Assembly (NCBI RefSeq): GCF_019399895.1
Contig: NC_091872.1
Location: 5,960,395-6,024,394 of the forward strand
From: Cardiocondyla obscurior
Taxonomy: Eukaryota; Arthropoda; Insecta; Hymenoptera; Formicidae
Direction of reading: 5' to 3'
Length of the DNA stretch: 64,000 bases
Below the pieces are notes generated by a model, which saw only the letters and a list, made by a program, of their open reading frames with translations, had not been told where the DNA came from and did not search any database. The position numbers were made by a program, and so were the translations under genes. Position 1 is the first letter of the stretch. The number at the start of each line of letters is the position of its first letter. This document shows, one piece after another, positions 13,601-26,800 of the stretch.

Positions 13601-16600
13601 CTGCGATACAAAGCCGTTCATAATCGCGAAGCGATTACTGCGAAGTATAAGTGGATTATGCTCTCCCGGGCTTCGCGGAAATAATACATTTGACAATGAA
13701 TTGAATCTTGAATCTTCCAACGCTCTTTTTCCGCATAAATGCACAGATTTCTTTCGGCTATATGAACAAGTGCTTATTTAAATATATAGAAAATTATGCA
13801 GGGGGTTTATTAAAAAAAAAGCGTCGAATTATTAAATATTATTATACAAACAGCAAATATTTCCGCGGAATGACGAGCATTCGAGGACTCCGGTGCAGAA
13901 AAAGCGAGGGCGAGACGACTCAACAATCGCGCTCGAAAGCTAAGAAATTAGCTCGACCGGTGAACTTCGTCCTTTAGGCGGCACGTCGGAGTTAGGAGCG
14001 CAATTATTTACCGGCGTCCCCGGGCGGTAGGGTGCGGGATCGATCCCACGAAATTTCCGCGATCGACTGGCACAGCTGCGGCACATTGGGAATCCGAGGA
14101 CACGAAGTGGAACCGTCGAACCTGACTGACGATTGCCCGGCGATTTGTAACGAGGCCCGGGCCATGTGCACGCGGTGACGTGAGACGGCGGATCCGCACG
14201 TCGGATCCGCAGACAAATTACTTTGTTTTGACGGCCCGGGAAACCGCAGCCCCACGCCTCGGGGTCCGGCTCGACATAGATATCGACGACCGGACCGCCG
14301 GCCATCCGTTCCTTCCAACGCGAACACGTACACGCGTCCGTTTCGCCGCGTTAGTGAAACGGGAAACTGCGGAGTTCACGAAATCACTGGGGGAAGGAGG
14401 ATAAAAAAACGGCCCTTTCCCTTCGAAACTCTTTCCTCTAGTTCGTGGGTCAGTTTAACGACCTCTCGAAAGTCATCACGTTGAATAAAAGAATAAATCT
14501 TACGCGGAGGACCGTGCGCGTGACAAAAATTCCGTGAAAATTGTAATTCAGTAGTCTTCACGCAGATTAATCATACTCGAAGGGAGAAATAAAATAAAGT
14601 GCGCGTGGAAAATATGATTTTGTTATTTAAATTAAACTCGAATATGTATCACGACAGTCTTTAAAGAAGAAAATCTATTTTTTTTTGTTTCAAAATTAAA
14701 AAAAAAAAAAGTTTATATTTTATTTTTCTAGTTGACGGAATAAAAAGAGATTTATAGCGGATGGACGTGAAATTTCCGTGACGCGTTTTCTTCTTCAGAA
14801 ATCAGCAAAACAATGCACGATAGTGGCGATCGGTATTTTGCTCTAAAGTTTAATCCCTGCGTGACAATACTGTTGCAATAATTTGTGCGATACGCAGGTG
14901 CAGTAACGTGCACGCACAGCCCTCGTATTTCACGCTCCTTTGGCTACCGCCAGACACAGACTACCGACTATACTCCACACGATACACGAAGTCTATTCGC
15001 ATTATGTTCGCGTATCCTCGGACGCGAAATTAACAGGAGCGAGAAAGAGCATACATAGTATCGACGTGGCATGGAGAGAGATTTAATGCAAAATCGCTTT
15101 AAACTTATCAATATCGATAAATACATTTGTATATCAAAATCAAATTTTTTTTTTTTTTGCTGTAATTAAACTATTGTCTGTATTTTATTTTTTAAAAACT
15201 ATAAACATAGGTATAGATAGTTTAAATAATCCAAAATTGATTAAATGTATTAATCGTAACGTTACTCGCGTGAAATATAAAATACATCGCAATTAAAAAA
15301 AAAAAAAAAAATCTATCGAGTTTACAGAGTAAAAGCTTTTTATCGATTAAATGCAATATAAATTGCTTCGCAATTACAAAAGAATTTTGTGTTTATATTT
15401 TCATTTAGGAGATAAAATGCTGTTTCTGTAATTTAATTAAAAATCAATTTAAAAATCAATTACACTCGTAATATAATGTTTAGGGTAAAAAAAAATATAT
15501 TTCATGCGCGTAACGTCGATGGAAAAAAAATGAGAGAAATGAGATAAGTGTAAACGCAATTGGCGGTTGTCGTAAATTCCCTGTTAGAAAATTAATTAAC
15601 GGTGTGTCATTAACAATCGCTCATATACGAGAAAGCGGCTCGCGTGGACGCAAAGCATATCAGACATTTCTACCTTGCCCGAATATCTACCTAGGATCGT
15701 TATCTCTAGTTATGTACATGGCGTGTACCGCTTTGTTTGTCGGAGCGGATATTTGCTCGACGTGTCCAAAGCGGGGAAGTTCGAATTGCGCTGGTCAAGA
15801 CTATCGCGAGACTACCTCACGACGTTCCGGCGGCAAACAGAATAAACACAAGGGGTAGAAGCGAGCAATCGTCCGCCGGGTTAACAAGCTCGGAACTATC
15901 ACTGATAATTGTTTCAATGCGGTGTAGAGCAAAATGCTTTTAAGTTACAGATGTTAAAAGCTGCATTTCGAACTGTTCACGATTAATAAGCGCTCAATTT
16001 TTTCACGCCTTTCCACGAGCCATTTATTTTCAAAACCTGTACGTTTTTTTTTAAATTTTATTTAACGTAATAAAATTATTATATTTAAATAAAAGCATCT
16101 TATTAATGAACTTATGTACCAAATAATCGTGGTTTATTAAAGGAAAATGGTATTTCCATAAGATTTATTATTCATTATATGTATATTCAGTATGGCAGAA
16201 CAATACAACAATGTACTTTCGGTAATATCGCTAATTGAATTGAGCATGCCAATAAAACATATTAGTTTCGCATAATATTTAATGTAAGATACAACGAAAA
16301 CACAACGCCGATTATATTTCATGTCAAAGTATCGGTTGAATATACCTGGTATCAAGTCGCATATATCATTTTAAAATAGAGAGCCCATAATATAATGGAA
16401 GATCGGCCCGGGGAAGAATGAAAGGGTTGTCAGAGAGGCGTCAGAGGCATGTCGCTCCTTTTTTATCGATAATATATCAGCGCTGTGCGCGGTGTAGCTT
16501 TCGTTAATAAATCTTCCCCCCCTCCCCCGTGTGGAATCTGACTCCTTGCGCGGTTTGCGCAGCCGGGTGCATGCGGTAGACTGGCGGAAGATTATCACGG

Positions 16601-17608
16601 CCCCGCGACCGTGATAGCCATATTTTTCTTCCTCCGTTGCCCGCTTTTGATCGTCGTCATTCGGAGCTCACACCACGAAGCGTTTAGTACCTGTCCCGTT
16701 AATATTATTTGCCTGCCCCAACTCTGTCCTTCCTCCCTCGAGACCGACCCAACCCCGTGAAAGTTCGCGGCACAACTGGCGCGTAACTAGCTCTCTCTCT
16801 CTCCGGCTAGTTTCTACCGATCGTTCCCGAATTACTTACATATCGAATCCACGCGAGATCCTCTAATTGAGTTTATTTCTTTTACTAGAAAAAAAGAAAA
16901 AAAAAAGAAAAAAGGGAAATTCAATTGAACGCTTACACGGGCGGTGGCAAAGTATTCGAATGTGCCTGCGCAAAACGGGCCTTATGTGCACACGAAATTA
17001 CATGCGCCGGGTAGTAGCCGGGCAAGCAGAATTCGCAAACAATTAAATCTATTTGCCGTAATATTGAATTGCTAATATTGATTGCAAGGTTTGGTTTAGA
17101 TTTTCGTAAAGTCAATTGAAACCCGGATCGGATCCCGCCGAAGTCATTTTCATTAAAGGTCAAAGTTGACTCGACGCCCGGCGTTGCCGCGTGAAGTTTT
17201 GCTTCGAATGCATGCGCTGGTAAATATCCGTTAAAAACCATAATTACGGCGCGAAATTAATTACATGTCCCCAGCTACTTCTATCGTGTTCTATTCATGC
17301 TCTTACAGCGAGGGGACATTATAGCCGCTTCGTATCGTATCCGTAAACAACTACCGCTTCATTATTTAGCACTTCCCTCATTAATAACATCTTATTATCC
17401 GGTGATATCGTTTTTATGCAATAACCATCGAGTCGAAGCTATATTTGAAATATTTTTCTCAAGCTGCGCAATAATCGAAATTATTATCAAGTAACACTAT
17501 CAACTACAATATTTTTCATTTTATATTTATTTATTTTATTTTATTTTACTTTATTTTATTTTTTTTAATACTCTAAGATAAAGGAAATGACGCCTAGCAC
17601 TCCGATGA
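10700..17608. other. No gene seen
   Basis: A GC-rich patch at 13990-14360 carries overlapping open frames on both strands (up to 121 codons) without recognisable domains; composition alone explains them. Otherwise AT-rich, with A-tracts near 15140 and 15295-15311. Confidence 0.55.
17528..17562. repeat. (TTTTA)n tract 3' of the ppk gene
   Basis: TTATT/TTTTA repeats downstream of the ppk stop; on the coding strand this is AATAAA-rich and may supply the polyadenylation signal. Similar TTTTA tracts occur at 4981-5018 and 60902-60927 without an adjacent gene. Confidence 0.7.
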
Positions 17609-17856
17609 TTAATATCTAGGTCTATTGGAAGAGAACTTCGCCGAATGCCACGTCCGCGGATGTAGTTCTCTCCAATGAATTGTCCGCGGGTTTTGAATTT
17701 GAATTGATGAAATTTCATCTTCGCGGTCGTTGTCTTCATGAAGAGCCGACGTTTTCCGGAGTAGATCGCGAAACGTAAGCGCGAAGAAGTACAAAACCTC
17801 GACCACGCTGATGAAACTGAAGCCAATGAAAACGCCGCATATACCGCCGATATCGC
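17609..17856 (-). CDS. ppk-type channel exon 11: TM2 and cytosolic tail
   Basis: Encodes residues 490-571. 'DIGGICGVFIGFSFISVVEV' is the TM2 and pore signature, with the G-F-S selectivity filter and the conserved Glu. About 57 polar residues follow to a TAA stop. Acceptor TTTGCAG. Confidence 0.95.
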
Positions 17857-20800
17857 CTGCAAAACGACTATTTTTACGATACGGCGTCTTGATAGTGCAG
17901 GAAAACAAGATGATTTGGTGAAACGGCCGCGGGTTTTTAGCGTGCACTCATGAAAAAGCATTACGCTTGCATAGCGACGATTTACGCTAACAAAAGATAG
18001 CGGATTTTTACAGCGATATCGTGCCATTCTCCTTCTAGCCTCTACGAGCTCGAGACCCTTTAATCAACTCTGCAGATCGAATGTGCGATACTATCTTTTT
18101 TTCTAGTTCGTTTAAGTGCACGTACGTGTACACGTGCACACCTAATAATGCCTCCGTCCGCTTTGTATTAATATAGAATTACATTCCATTAGCAGTTTAT
18201 GAAAAAAATTGTAACCTTTGTGCGAGCTGGACTTAAATCCATATTAGCTATATATTAAAAGATCGTTTTTTTATTTTTTTTTTATTTTACAGCAAACTTG
18301 TCGGAATTATAGAAGATTGAAAGCCCAGTAAACTTTCTCATGTTTCTCGGAAAAATATTTCTTATTTTAGCAATTTGCGAAGGAGAAGTAAGACCCGGCA
18401 GCTAGAACCTACGCTTTATGTCCAGAGTTATTGTGTCCTTTTGCGTACACAAGAACCAATGGAGAAACGTTACACACAGTCCGATATTAAAATTCCATTT
18501 TTGAGAACCCTCGGGCGTCCAGCGGAAGACACGAACGGAAAATTTATCTCGCACACTACTCTACGATCGCTTACACGCGATATCTTTCACGTTTCGCTTC
18601 AACCGTAAAAAAGATTTACTTATCGTTACTATTCATGTTAAATGCGAGGACGAGTTTTCACGATTTATTCCTTTTTCCGCAGTGCAGAGGTAATTATGTA
18701 GAGTGAAGACAGACGTCGCGCAAGCCAGAGTTGTCTCGTCAAAGATCTAATTATAAGTATGATGTGCGAAGTGATATGAAAAGCATTAAATATTGCTACT
18801 TTTAATTAAAAACTTCCACTGGGACCGTATCTCTTAGACACCTTTTACATTTATCGGTCTCATTTATTTTACAAATTTACAACTATTAATTAATAAAAAA
18901 TTTAATTATCAAGACTGTTCGCAAAATTAAATAAAGCGATTAATGCATTTGCGGAAGATAAAGGCATAAATAAAAAAAATAATAAAATAAAAAAAGAAGT
19001 GGCTATAATGTCTTTGTGCATATTTACTGTGTGAACTCCAATAAAAATTTTTTATTTATCAGAAGATGTGAAAAGAATTCTGTATATGATAAAAAATTTG
19101 ATGGTTTCATTCGAGTGCAGTAACAACGTGTTGCAAATTTGTACTTACTCATGAGTTCATACCAGTAAACTGACAAGTCTTGCTTTAACTTTATCGTACC
19201 GTATTTCGAGAAATAAACATGCAATATTCCCTCATTGGTAACATTGTAATTCCATCTGAAATTATGCAACAAAAGTATCTCGGCGCCTTTTTAAAGAACG
19301 ACGTTCAAAAGATCGCATTCTTTCTTTACAAACGTTTCGCTTGTTACCGATTAAAAAAACTCTATATATTTACAATAAGTTGGTATTGTATCCACCGACA
19401 GACATGAAACTTTTCCAGCTTAATACGTCGTAAGAAACGTCATCGCAGGCAGGATAACAATTTTTGCAATGCAAAGCGTTTTTCTCTTGGAAAATAGTCC
19501 CTGTTTCCTCGTGAGGAAAAATTATCATCCATTTAGCTATATCGCAAAAGAAAATTTATTTTTAACAACGTTATTATTATGTTAAAAAGTTACTTCTACG
19601 TTAAAATCACAATGGCAACATTTACATTTATGACGAACCAAGCACTCCATGTCTAGGTTGTTACAAATACGCCACGAATCTAAAATGTATAGCAAAATGT
19701 ACGATTGCGCAAAACAAAGTTAGCCTAGATTTTACAACGTTGTTTTTAATCGATATAGATTATTATAGATAAATAAAAGTATGTAAGGCATTCTCAAGTT
19801 TTGAATAGCTTAAGGCTGAGAATACGTCTCGCGGCCGTTGTTGCACGTGTTGTTAATTAATATGGAGAACGGAAGAAGCAGCCGCGAGAAAAACGAGCCC
19901 GAGCTATCGACGGTGCGGGGAAAAAAGTAATCGGGATAGTTTTAAAACAAAGGAACGGCAAGCAAGAGAGAGAGAGAGGGGGGGGGAGAGAGAGAGAGAA
20001 AGAAAGAGAGAAGAGTGCTCGGCGTCGCGCGCGCTTTCAGCGAGTCCCTCTTCTTCGCCAGGGCTTTCCGGCCACGGTAAGTTAATCCCACAGAGCGATG
20101 CTTCACGCGATCCGCTTTAATGCTTTAAGCCACCCGCGGTAAAGCCTCGTTAGAAAGCTCGCAAACGCGTACACCTCGCAATGCGGTGCGCAACGTTCCT
20201 TTACAGATTGCCGCCCACACCTACCGACTTTGCGATAGAACGAAGAGATCGCTGGGATGTAAGAGGGTGCAGAGGTTCGAAGAAGCCCGATTTATCCAAT
20301 AAGATACGATTCTTATATATACCGCTCGTTTAAATCTTACTACTAATTCTAAGTAATATTATTTTGTTATTTATTTTCTTAATTATTGATTTAAGGCACT
20401 TAAGTAGTTACTAATATCTGCCGTTTGATTTTAATTAGCGAAACTAGGTAAAAAGCGTTGGTTTTAGATAAACTTCTACTAACATTCTTTCGGCCCGCGA
20501 CGTGGGTAAAAAAACGGTCTGCATCCGCAAAATTTCTGAATGTAATAAATTTTACAGTCAACGATACAATCACTGTAAGTATACATCGTGCTACCACGCA
20601 TCGGACTGTTTTCATCCGAGAAAATGCAATTGCGCTTCTCTCTGGGAAAACTCTCGACGCTTTTAGTACTGACGAAAGCGGTCGCAGAAACATCCAAGAA
20701 TGTCTCGGTGAGAGGCATCGCGAGAACCTCTGTGACACCACCGCTAGTCATATCCGGAAAATCGGTAGGATTAAACACCAGCACCTGTGAACTCGATAAA

Positions 20801-23800
20801 CCTTAATTTTCTTGAGCCCTCCCGTTTCTTCCCGTTCCTCTTTCCCTTTCAGACTTCTTCGAGTTTCATTAAATTAACGGTAAGAAATTTTAAGCGCAAC
20901 AAATAAATATTTCAATAAAAATTTAATAAGGAAAGTAAGTGAATTATATCATTTAGTTTTTAATTTCTTTTAAATCGCGTTGTGTTGGTCGAAGTGTTGT
21001 AAATTTATAAAAGCGTAAGCATGTATTACAAAACTATTCGAAAAGTTTACACCAAAAACAAAATTACACGAACGTGACGGTGATATATTACTTGCGTTGT
21101 AAATGGGTGAACGATAAAACGTTAAAAACATTTAGTTCTTCACAATATTCGTTTCGATATTATTCAGGTTGGTCGAATGGCTGGTCGAACTGCGTTTGGA
21201 CGTTCGATATGAATATAATTTATAAAACATTCGCTGTTGATGTAAACATCGTACGCACAGTGTTCTTTTTTTCTTTTTTTTTTATTTCTTTTTTTTTTAG
21301 TTTTACTTGACTCGAGTTCATTCGAGACTCATAGCTTTGGCAGAGTCGCGCGTAATACATGCTTTTTTTTTCATGTCGCGCTGCAAAAAGGGACACCGTA
21401 ATTTGTGTAATGCGCTGGTCTGTTTCCACAAGTTAATTACAACGCAGCTGACATTTATGTGAAATACCATATTGCAACTATGCTTTCTATCTGTATCTAC
21501 GTGTATCTGTATGTGTGTGCATATGTGTTTATTACATTTCCTATATTTTCATAAGCAAAGTATCACGAGGTTTTATCAAAGAACAAAAAAAAATTAAAAA
21601 AACTTGATTTTAACAGAAAAATTAACTAATCTATAAAAGAACATAAAAGAGGTAATTAATCTCTGTTCCAATAAAAAAAAAAAATTATGTAGATTTCGTT
21701 TGTTATTTGATTTTCGCCGCTTTTCCGCGATGCCGATCGGTTTTAAAGAAAAATATTCTACCAACGGAAGTTTGCGGATAAATTTCAAAATTAAAACCTC
21801 TTGGCAAAAATTTTATGTATTGTAACTAATGATTCTTTACGTGATCTTTCAGAGATAGATAAATGAAATAATAACTGCGCGCGCCTTGCGGCTTCCCTTT
21901 AAAAAGCTCGGTCAATCTCGTGTCTGAGGATATACGGTACGAAAGCATCCCGACGAAAGAATAAAATCTTCCGGCGCGTTTTTGTTCAAATGCACGTTCT
22001 TCCCGAGTGCCGCTACAGCCTAAAGTACACACTACACCGCAAATATGGCGAAGTAAAGGAAACCCGCGATTATATCATACCGCTAATGACTTTCACGAGC
22101 TTTTTATCACCGTGCACTATGCGCGAATGAAGCACAGGTGGCCTGTAATGGCACGGTAAGCGTGGAAAAAGTTCGCGGCACGAGAGGCAACTACCAATTA
22201 CTTCCATCGCAGCGATAGATTTGATGTATACGCGATACGGTTAAATATATTTTCACGTAAGAGTGTATTTTTCCTTTATTAATTCCTCGAGTTATTATTA
22301 AAATAATATGTTGGAAAATAATTTTAATAATTTAGAAAATTATTAAAAAGAATTTTTTACTAAAAATAATTCTGGTTTATGGTATAAATAATATTTAAAA
22401 TACACCGTGTACATTACTGTAAAAATTTCTAAATTAGACGATAGCTAATAAAAAAAAATAAAAAATAAAAAAGGTAAAAAATTATTATTTCTTAATTATC
22501 TATGTGTTAAATGTGTTTGAAAGACAGATATGTACTTCGTGATACTTCGTACTACAAAATCGAACGTTAACGCTACTTTAGTGTGATAAAGCATTGCGAG
22601 AATAAATCTTCATTTCGCTCGATTAGCCCCTTTTCATATTCAGCACTCGTGGTAACAACTCGTTACGACTCGAATATGACCCGTTTTCGCGAGACGAAGA
22701 TATTTCCAGGCAATTCTCATGCAAGGCGTTTTCTAAATTATATGTTAGATTAGACTTTTACGTGGCAGAGAGCGAGCAATTTTTATCGCGACGTACATTC
22801 TTACCTTATGAAATAATAAATTCACGTAACATATTGACCTTTTTAAGATAAATGTTTACTGTGCGTGTGTGCGTACTGACGGGGTTTGTAATCGACCACG
22901 TAACGGTTTATAACGTAATATTATAATGTAATATAATATATTTATAATTAAGGTTTCACAGAATTAAATTAAGTTTTAATCAGAACTACTGATCGTTTGC
23001 GTTAAAATTCTCTTGATTACTCAATTTCTTTCTCTACCGCTATTTTAAATAATACAAGTTCTTACATTCATTCAAACTTATATCATTACCTTGATAAGCA
23101 AGGCGCGCTGACGAAGTTGAGCGAGAAACATTCTGGAAACACTCTATGTAATTATGCATTATCAAGTTTCTCAGAATCTAGGTTAAACAGAGCTATTTTT
23201 TGGTTAATTAAAAAAAAAGAAGAAAAAAAAAGAAGGATTCTTTAGATTTTAATTTTGCAAAACATGATAAATAACTTTTCCTTTGCGGCAGATGTAATTT
23301 TGGCACCGAAATGAAACTCTCAAGAAGTAGAAGGGATATTAGAGATCGTTCTTTTGCTTTCTCGACTTATTAAAAACACGTAATGCCGTTTCTACTTGCC
23401 TTCCAACCCACGGTGGGCAATATAGAATAGAAATAGTCGTCCAAAAGTGGATCCATTACGACTGTTAGACCACGCTCTATTCCAAGATCCATCACTTGAT
23501 GTACATCTGGCTGTATTGCGTACGCCATACTGCGAGATGCGTAATTATATTTAATTTTCCCGACAATTTAATTATTATGTCTTTATATATATTATATAAT
23601 TATAATATATGAATAACTTTTATATTTAGAATAGTAAATTTTTCAACTAAAAGAATAATTTTGTATTAAAGTGCTCAGTCCGGGAAAAAATTTATTCACG
23701 TATTAATGATATAAAGAATACTCATAAATTATTCCGGATGACTTTTCTAGGTCGCAGTAGTTAATCTTTATAATGCGTCGCGTGTACAAAGAGAATTAAA

Positions 23801-26800
23801 GCAAATGGCAGTATTTTCCTGCGATGCAATCGACAAACATCGTGAGCAATTTATTGAAAACGGTATGTAGCTCGTATTATAAATCAATTGTTATCAATTT
23901 CGAGTACTACTTTCAATTATAAGTGGCGAATGTATAATTACGAAAAAATTATATTTAAAATAATTAATTGAAAAAATAAAAATAATATAAATTCTCCTTC
24001 CCTTCTTCTTCCTTTTCTTTTCTCTTTTTTTTTGTTTTTAATATTAGCAAATGTAACAAAGATAAATGTAGTATAATAAAAGTAATAAAAAATAAACGAT
24101 GGAAGAACTTGTGTCATATTTAACAGCAATCTCGAGAAGTGTGTTTCATCTGACCGTGCTAAATGAATACTACTGCGCTGTCTGTGCAGTGGAAGCCAGT
24201 CAAACAAGCGGTTAAACTACTGCGCGTTGCACGCTTTCCAGAAATGCATCTCGGACGAACGCGCGAAATACTCACTCGAGAATGTCGTCGCTTTCACGCG
24301 CGTAATTGAAGGTACAACAGAATCCGTCTTGCGTCTTGCGGAACTCAAAAAGATTCGAGCAGTTCCGGTAGGACCCGTGCAGTTTACATTTCAACAGTAT
24401 TACCGTACATTTCGGCGTTAACTGGAAGATACAAGCGTAAGACACGCGTTGTCACGAGTTGCAGGGCAATTTTTTTTTTTTTTTTAACAACAACGCGGCG
24501 GTCGACACGCAAAGTACTGTGCAAATATTATTCAATTGTATTAATTAATTTTAATAATTTTTTTTTAATTAACTTATTTAACAACGATTTAGAAAACAAT
24601 AAAGTAAACGAAGCAACCGCTTGCGCTAATAACTTTTGTTCGGCAAAATTAAAGGAAAACTGAAAATTTCAGAGATAAATTTATGCAGGGAACACCGGCA
24701 AAAAATCGGGACAGTAATAACGAGGGCGTGCTTTTCGAGACATTTGCATTTTAAATTAGAGAAAGTTGGATTTAAACTCCTGTTATTATAGTATTTAACA
24801 ATAAAATTGGTGCAATTTTTTTTTTTTGGTTTAGTTAGTTAAGTTTGCATACATACGTCTTTCATTATATCTGTGATATTGTAAGGCCCCTTATAATAAG
24901 TCGTTAAAAGTTGATCTATTTCCACATTACGACTTGCAATCGTATCAAAATCCGAAGGGTAGAGATCGCCTAGCTGCTCGATCGCATCGAGTATTTCGTC
25001 GAGCGACTGTCTTGTAACGTTTGAGTTGAAACTGATTTTAAGGGAAATTTAACGTGTTTTTTTTTTTTTAAACAATATAAAATTACTTGCTAATAATCAA
25101 TAGCACTCCGTCAATTTAAACGACGAGAAATTTCCACTTTTAACGTCAGCGTTATACATTTTTTAAGAAGCTACGTAAAAGATGATCCAATATTTGCGAA
25201 GAACCCAACAGATATCAGAAACTAGATAAATTAATGATGATGCATAATATAATATTAGCACCGTCAACGTTATCAAACATTTGTCCTGCCGCTTTATTAT
25301 CAACATAATCTCCAGATAAATCATGCGATCAAGCCGGGATATTTGCGGGCAGATATTTACAATTCGCGCTGGCAAATGCGGTAGCCGTTCTAACGCGCAC
25401 GGAGAAACTCGCGGGATAATATACATTAAAATGGTTCGACTACCAGCGAAACTAAATCCCCACGAGCGATCAGGATTGATTGTGCGATCGATGTAGCTCG
25501 ACGTAAAAGAGCGAAATCACGCGTCCGAAGTACTAAAGTGCATCCGCGTGTGCATCAGCGCCTTGCCATCGTTCATGCACACGCAAACGCATTAATTTAA
25601 CAAGCGCGAGGCCGCGTTAGTTTAATATGCGAATTTCGCTCACATGTCAATCGCCAGGCCTGACGCAGATTGCCGACTTATCCTGTTAACGGAGCAGATG
25701 GCGATTCCTGAAAGTTATCGCGGCACTTTGTCAATGTAAGAGTCAAATTCAGTTTTACGCTACTATCAAAATTCGAATAAGTGTTTATATATACGTATCG
25801 CGTGCGTAGACGTAAGTTTTGAGAAATGGCTTATCCCACCATACCTGGGAAATCTAAATTCGTCGTTCTGTAGCTATCCGTCTCCATAGAAGTTATTAAG
25901 GGTATCGTTACGAACTCTCGGTACGAAATGTAAACCATGAACACCAGAAACGAAACAATAATACAATGTATTGTGACCCACAAAAGTCTAAAAGACGTAA
26001 TGAAGATATTTAATTACGTGAATTATAAACGCAAATTTTAAAATAGCAACAGATTACTTTACCCGCTTTTTTTTTTTTTTTTTAATAGCTTTAAACACTC
26101 AGATGCAATATTTGTAAGATATGAGCAAAAATATAAATTTACGAAATGCAGCAACATATTTTTCAGCAATGATTTTATTTCTTTTCGTGCCGGAACGCGT
26201 TCATTACCGAATTTGCGCGATGCTATTAACGTCACGCGTAACGTTACATTAAATCAACCTGCGACGTTGTATCGCGACGTGACTCTGGCATTTTATGGAA
26301 TTACGCTTTTTTTTTCCTTTTTTTTTTTCTTTTTTCTTTTTCTCGAAACGGATTTCGCGTTTGTTTCATGATTTGTGGATGACTTGATTTGTGCGGCCCG
26401 CTATGAATTCAAGAATCTCTACTAACCACAGCACCGTTAATCCTCGAAAAAAATAGAATACGCTCATTAAACTGTATAACTTTAATCATACATTTTGCTT
26501 ACGTGCGAGCTGATATAATGTATGAATTTGTAATGTCTCACGCGCACAGTCTCCGCGTAAATCGCTTTTATCATTGCTTTAATAACGACCTGCTTTAATC
26601 ATGATAATCGTATTATTTAGATTATTATTTAAACCTGCTTTTAAATGTGAGTTTATGCCGTTAAATGAGTTAGTAATATTTAAATAAATCCGGCTAAGTA
26701 AAACTTTATCGTGCGCCTGCTGAATGCAAAATGTTCATGCAGCATAATTAATAAATATAAAAATAAATATAACTAACGAAGATAATAGATCTAATAGACA

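Noticed and set aside
13940..14404. Overlapping GC-rich open frames on both strands
   Set aside because: Long frames in several registers at once follow from high GC content; no motif in any of them.
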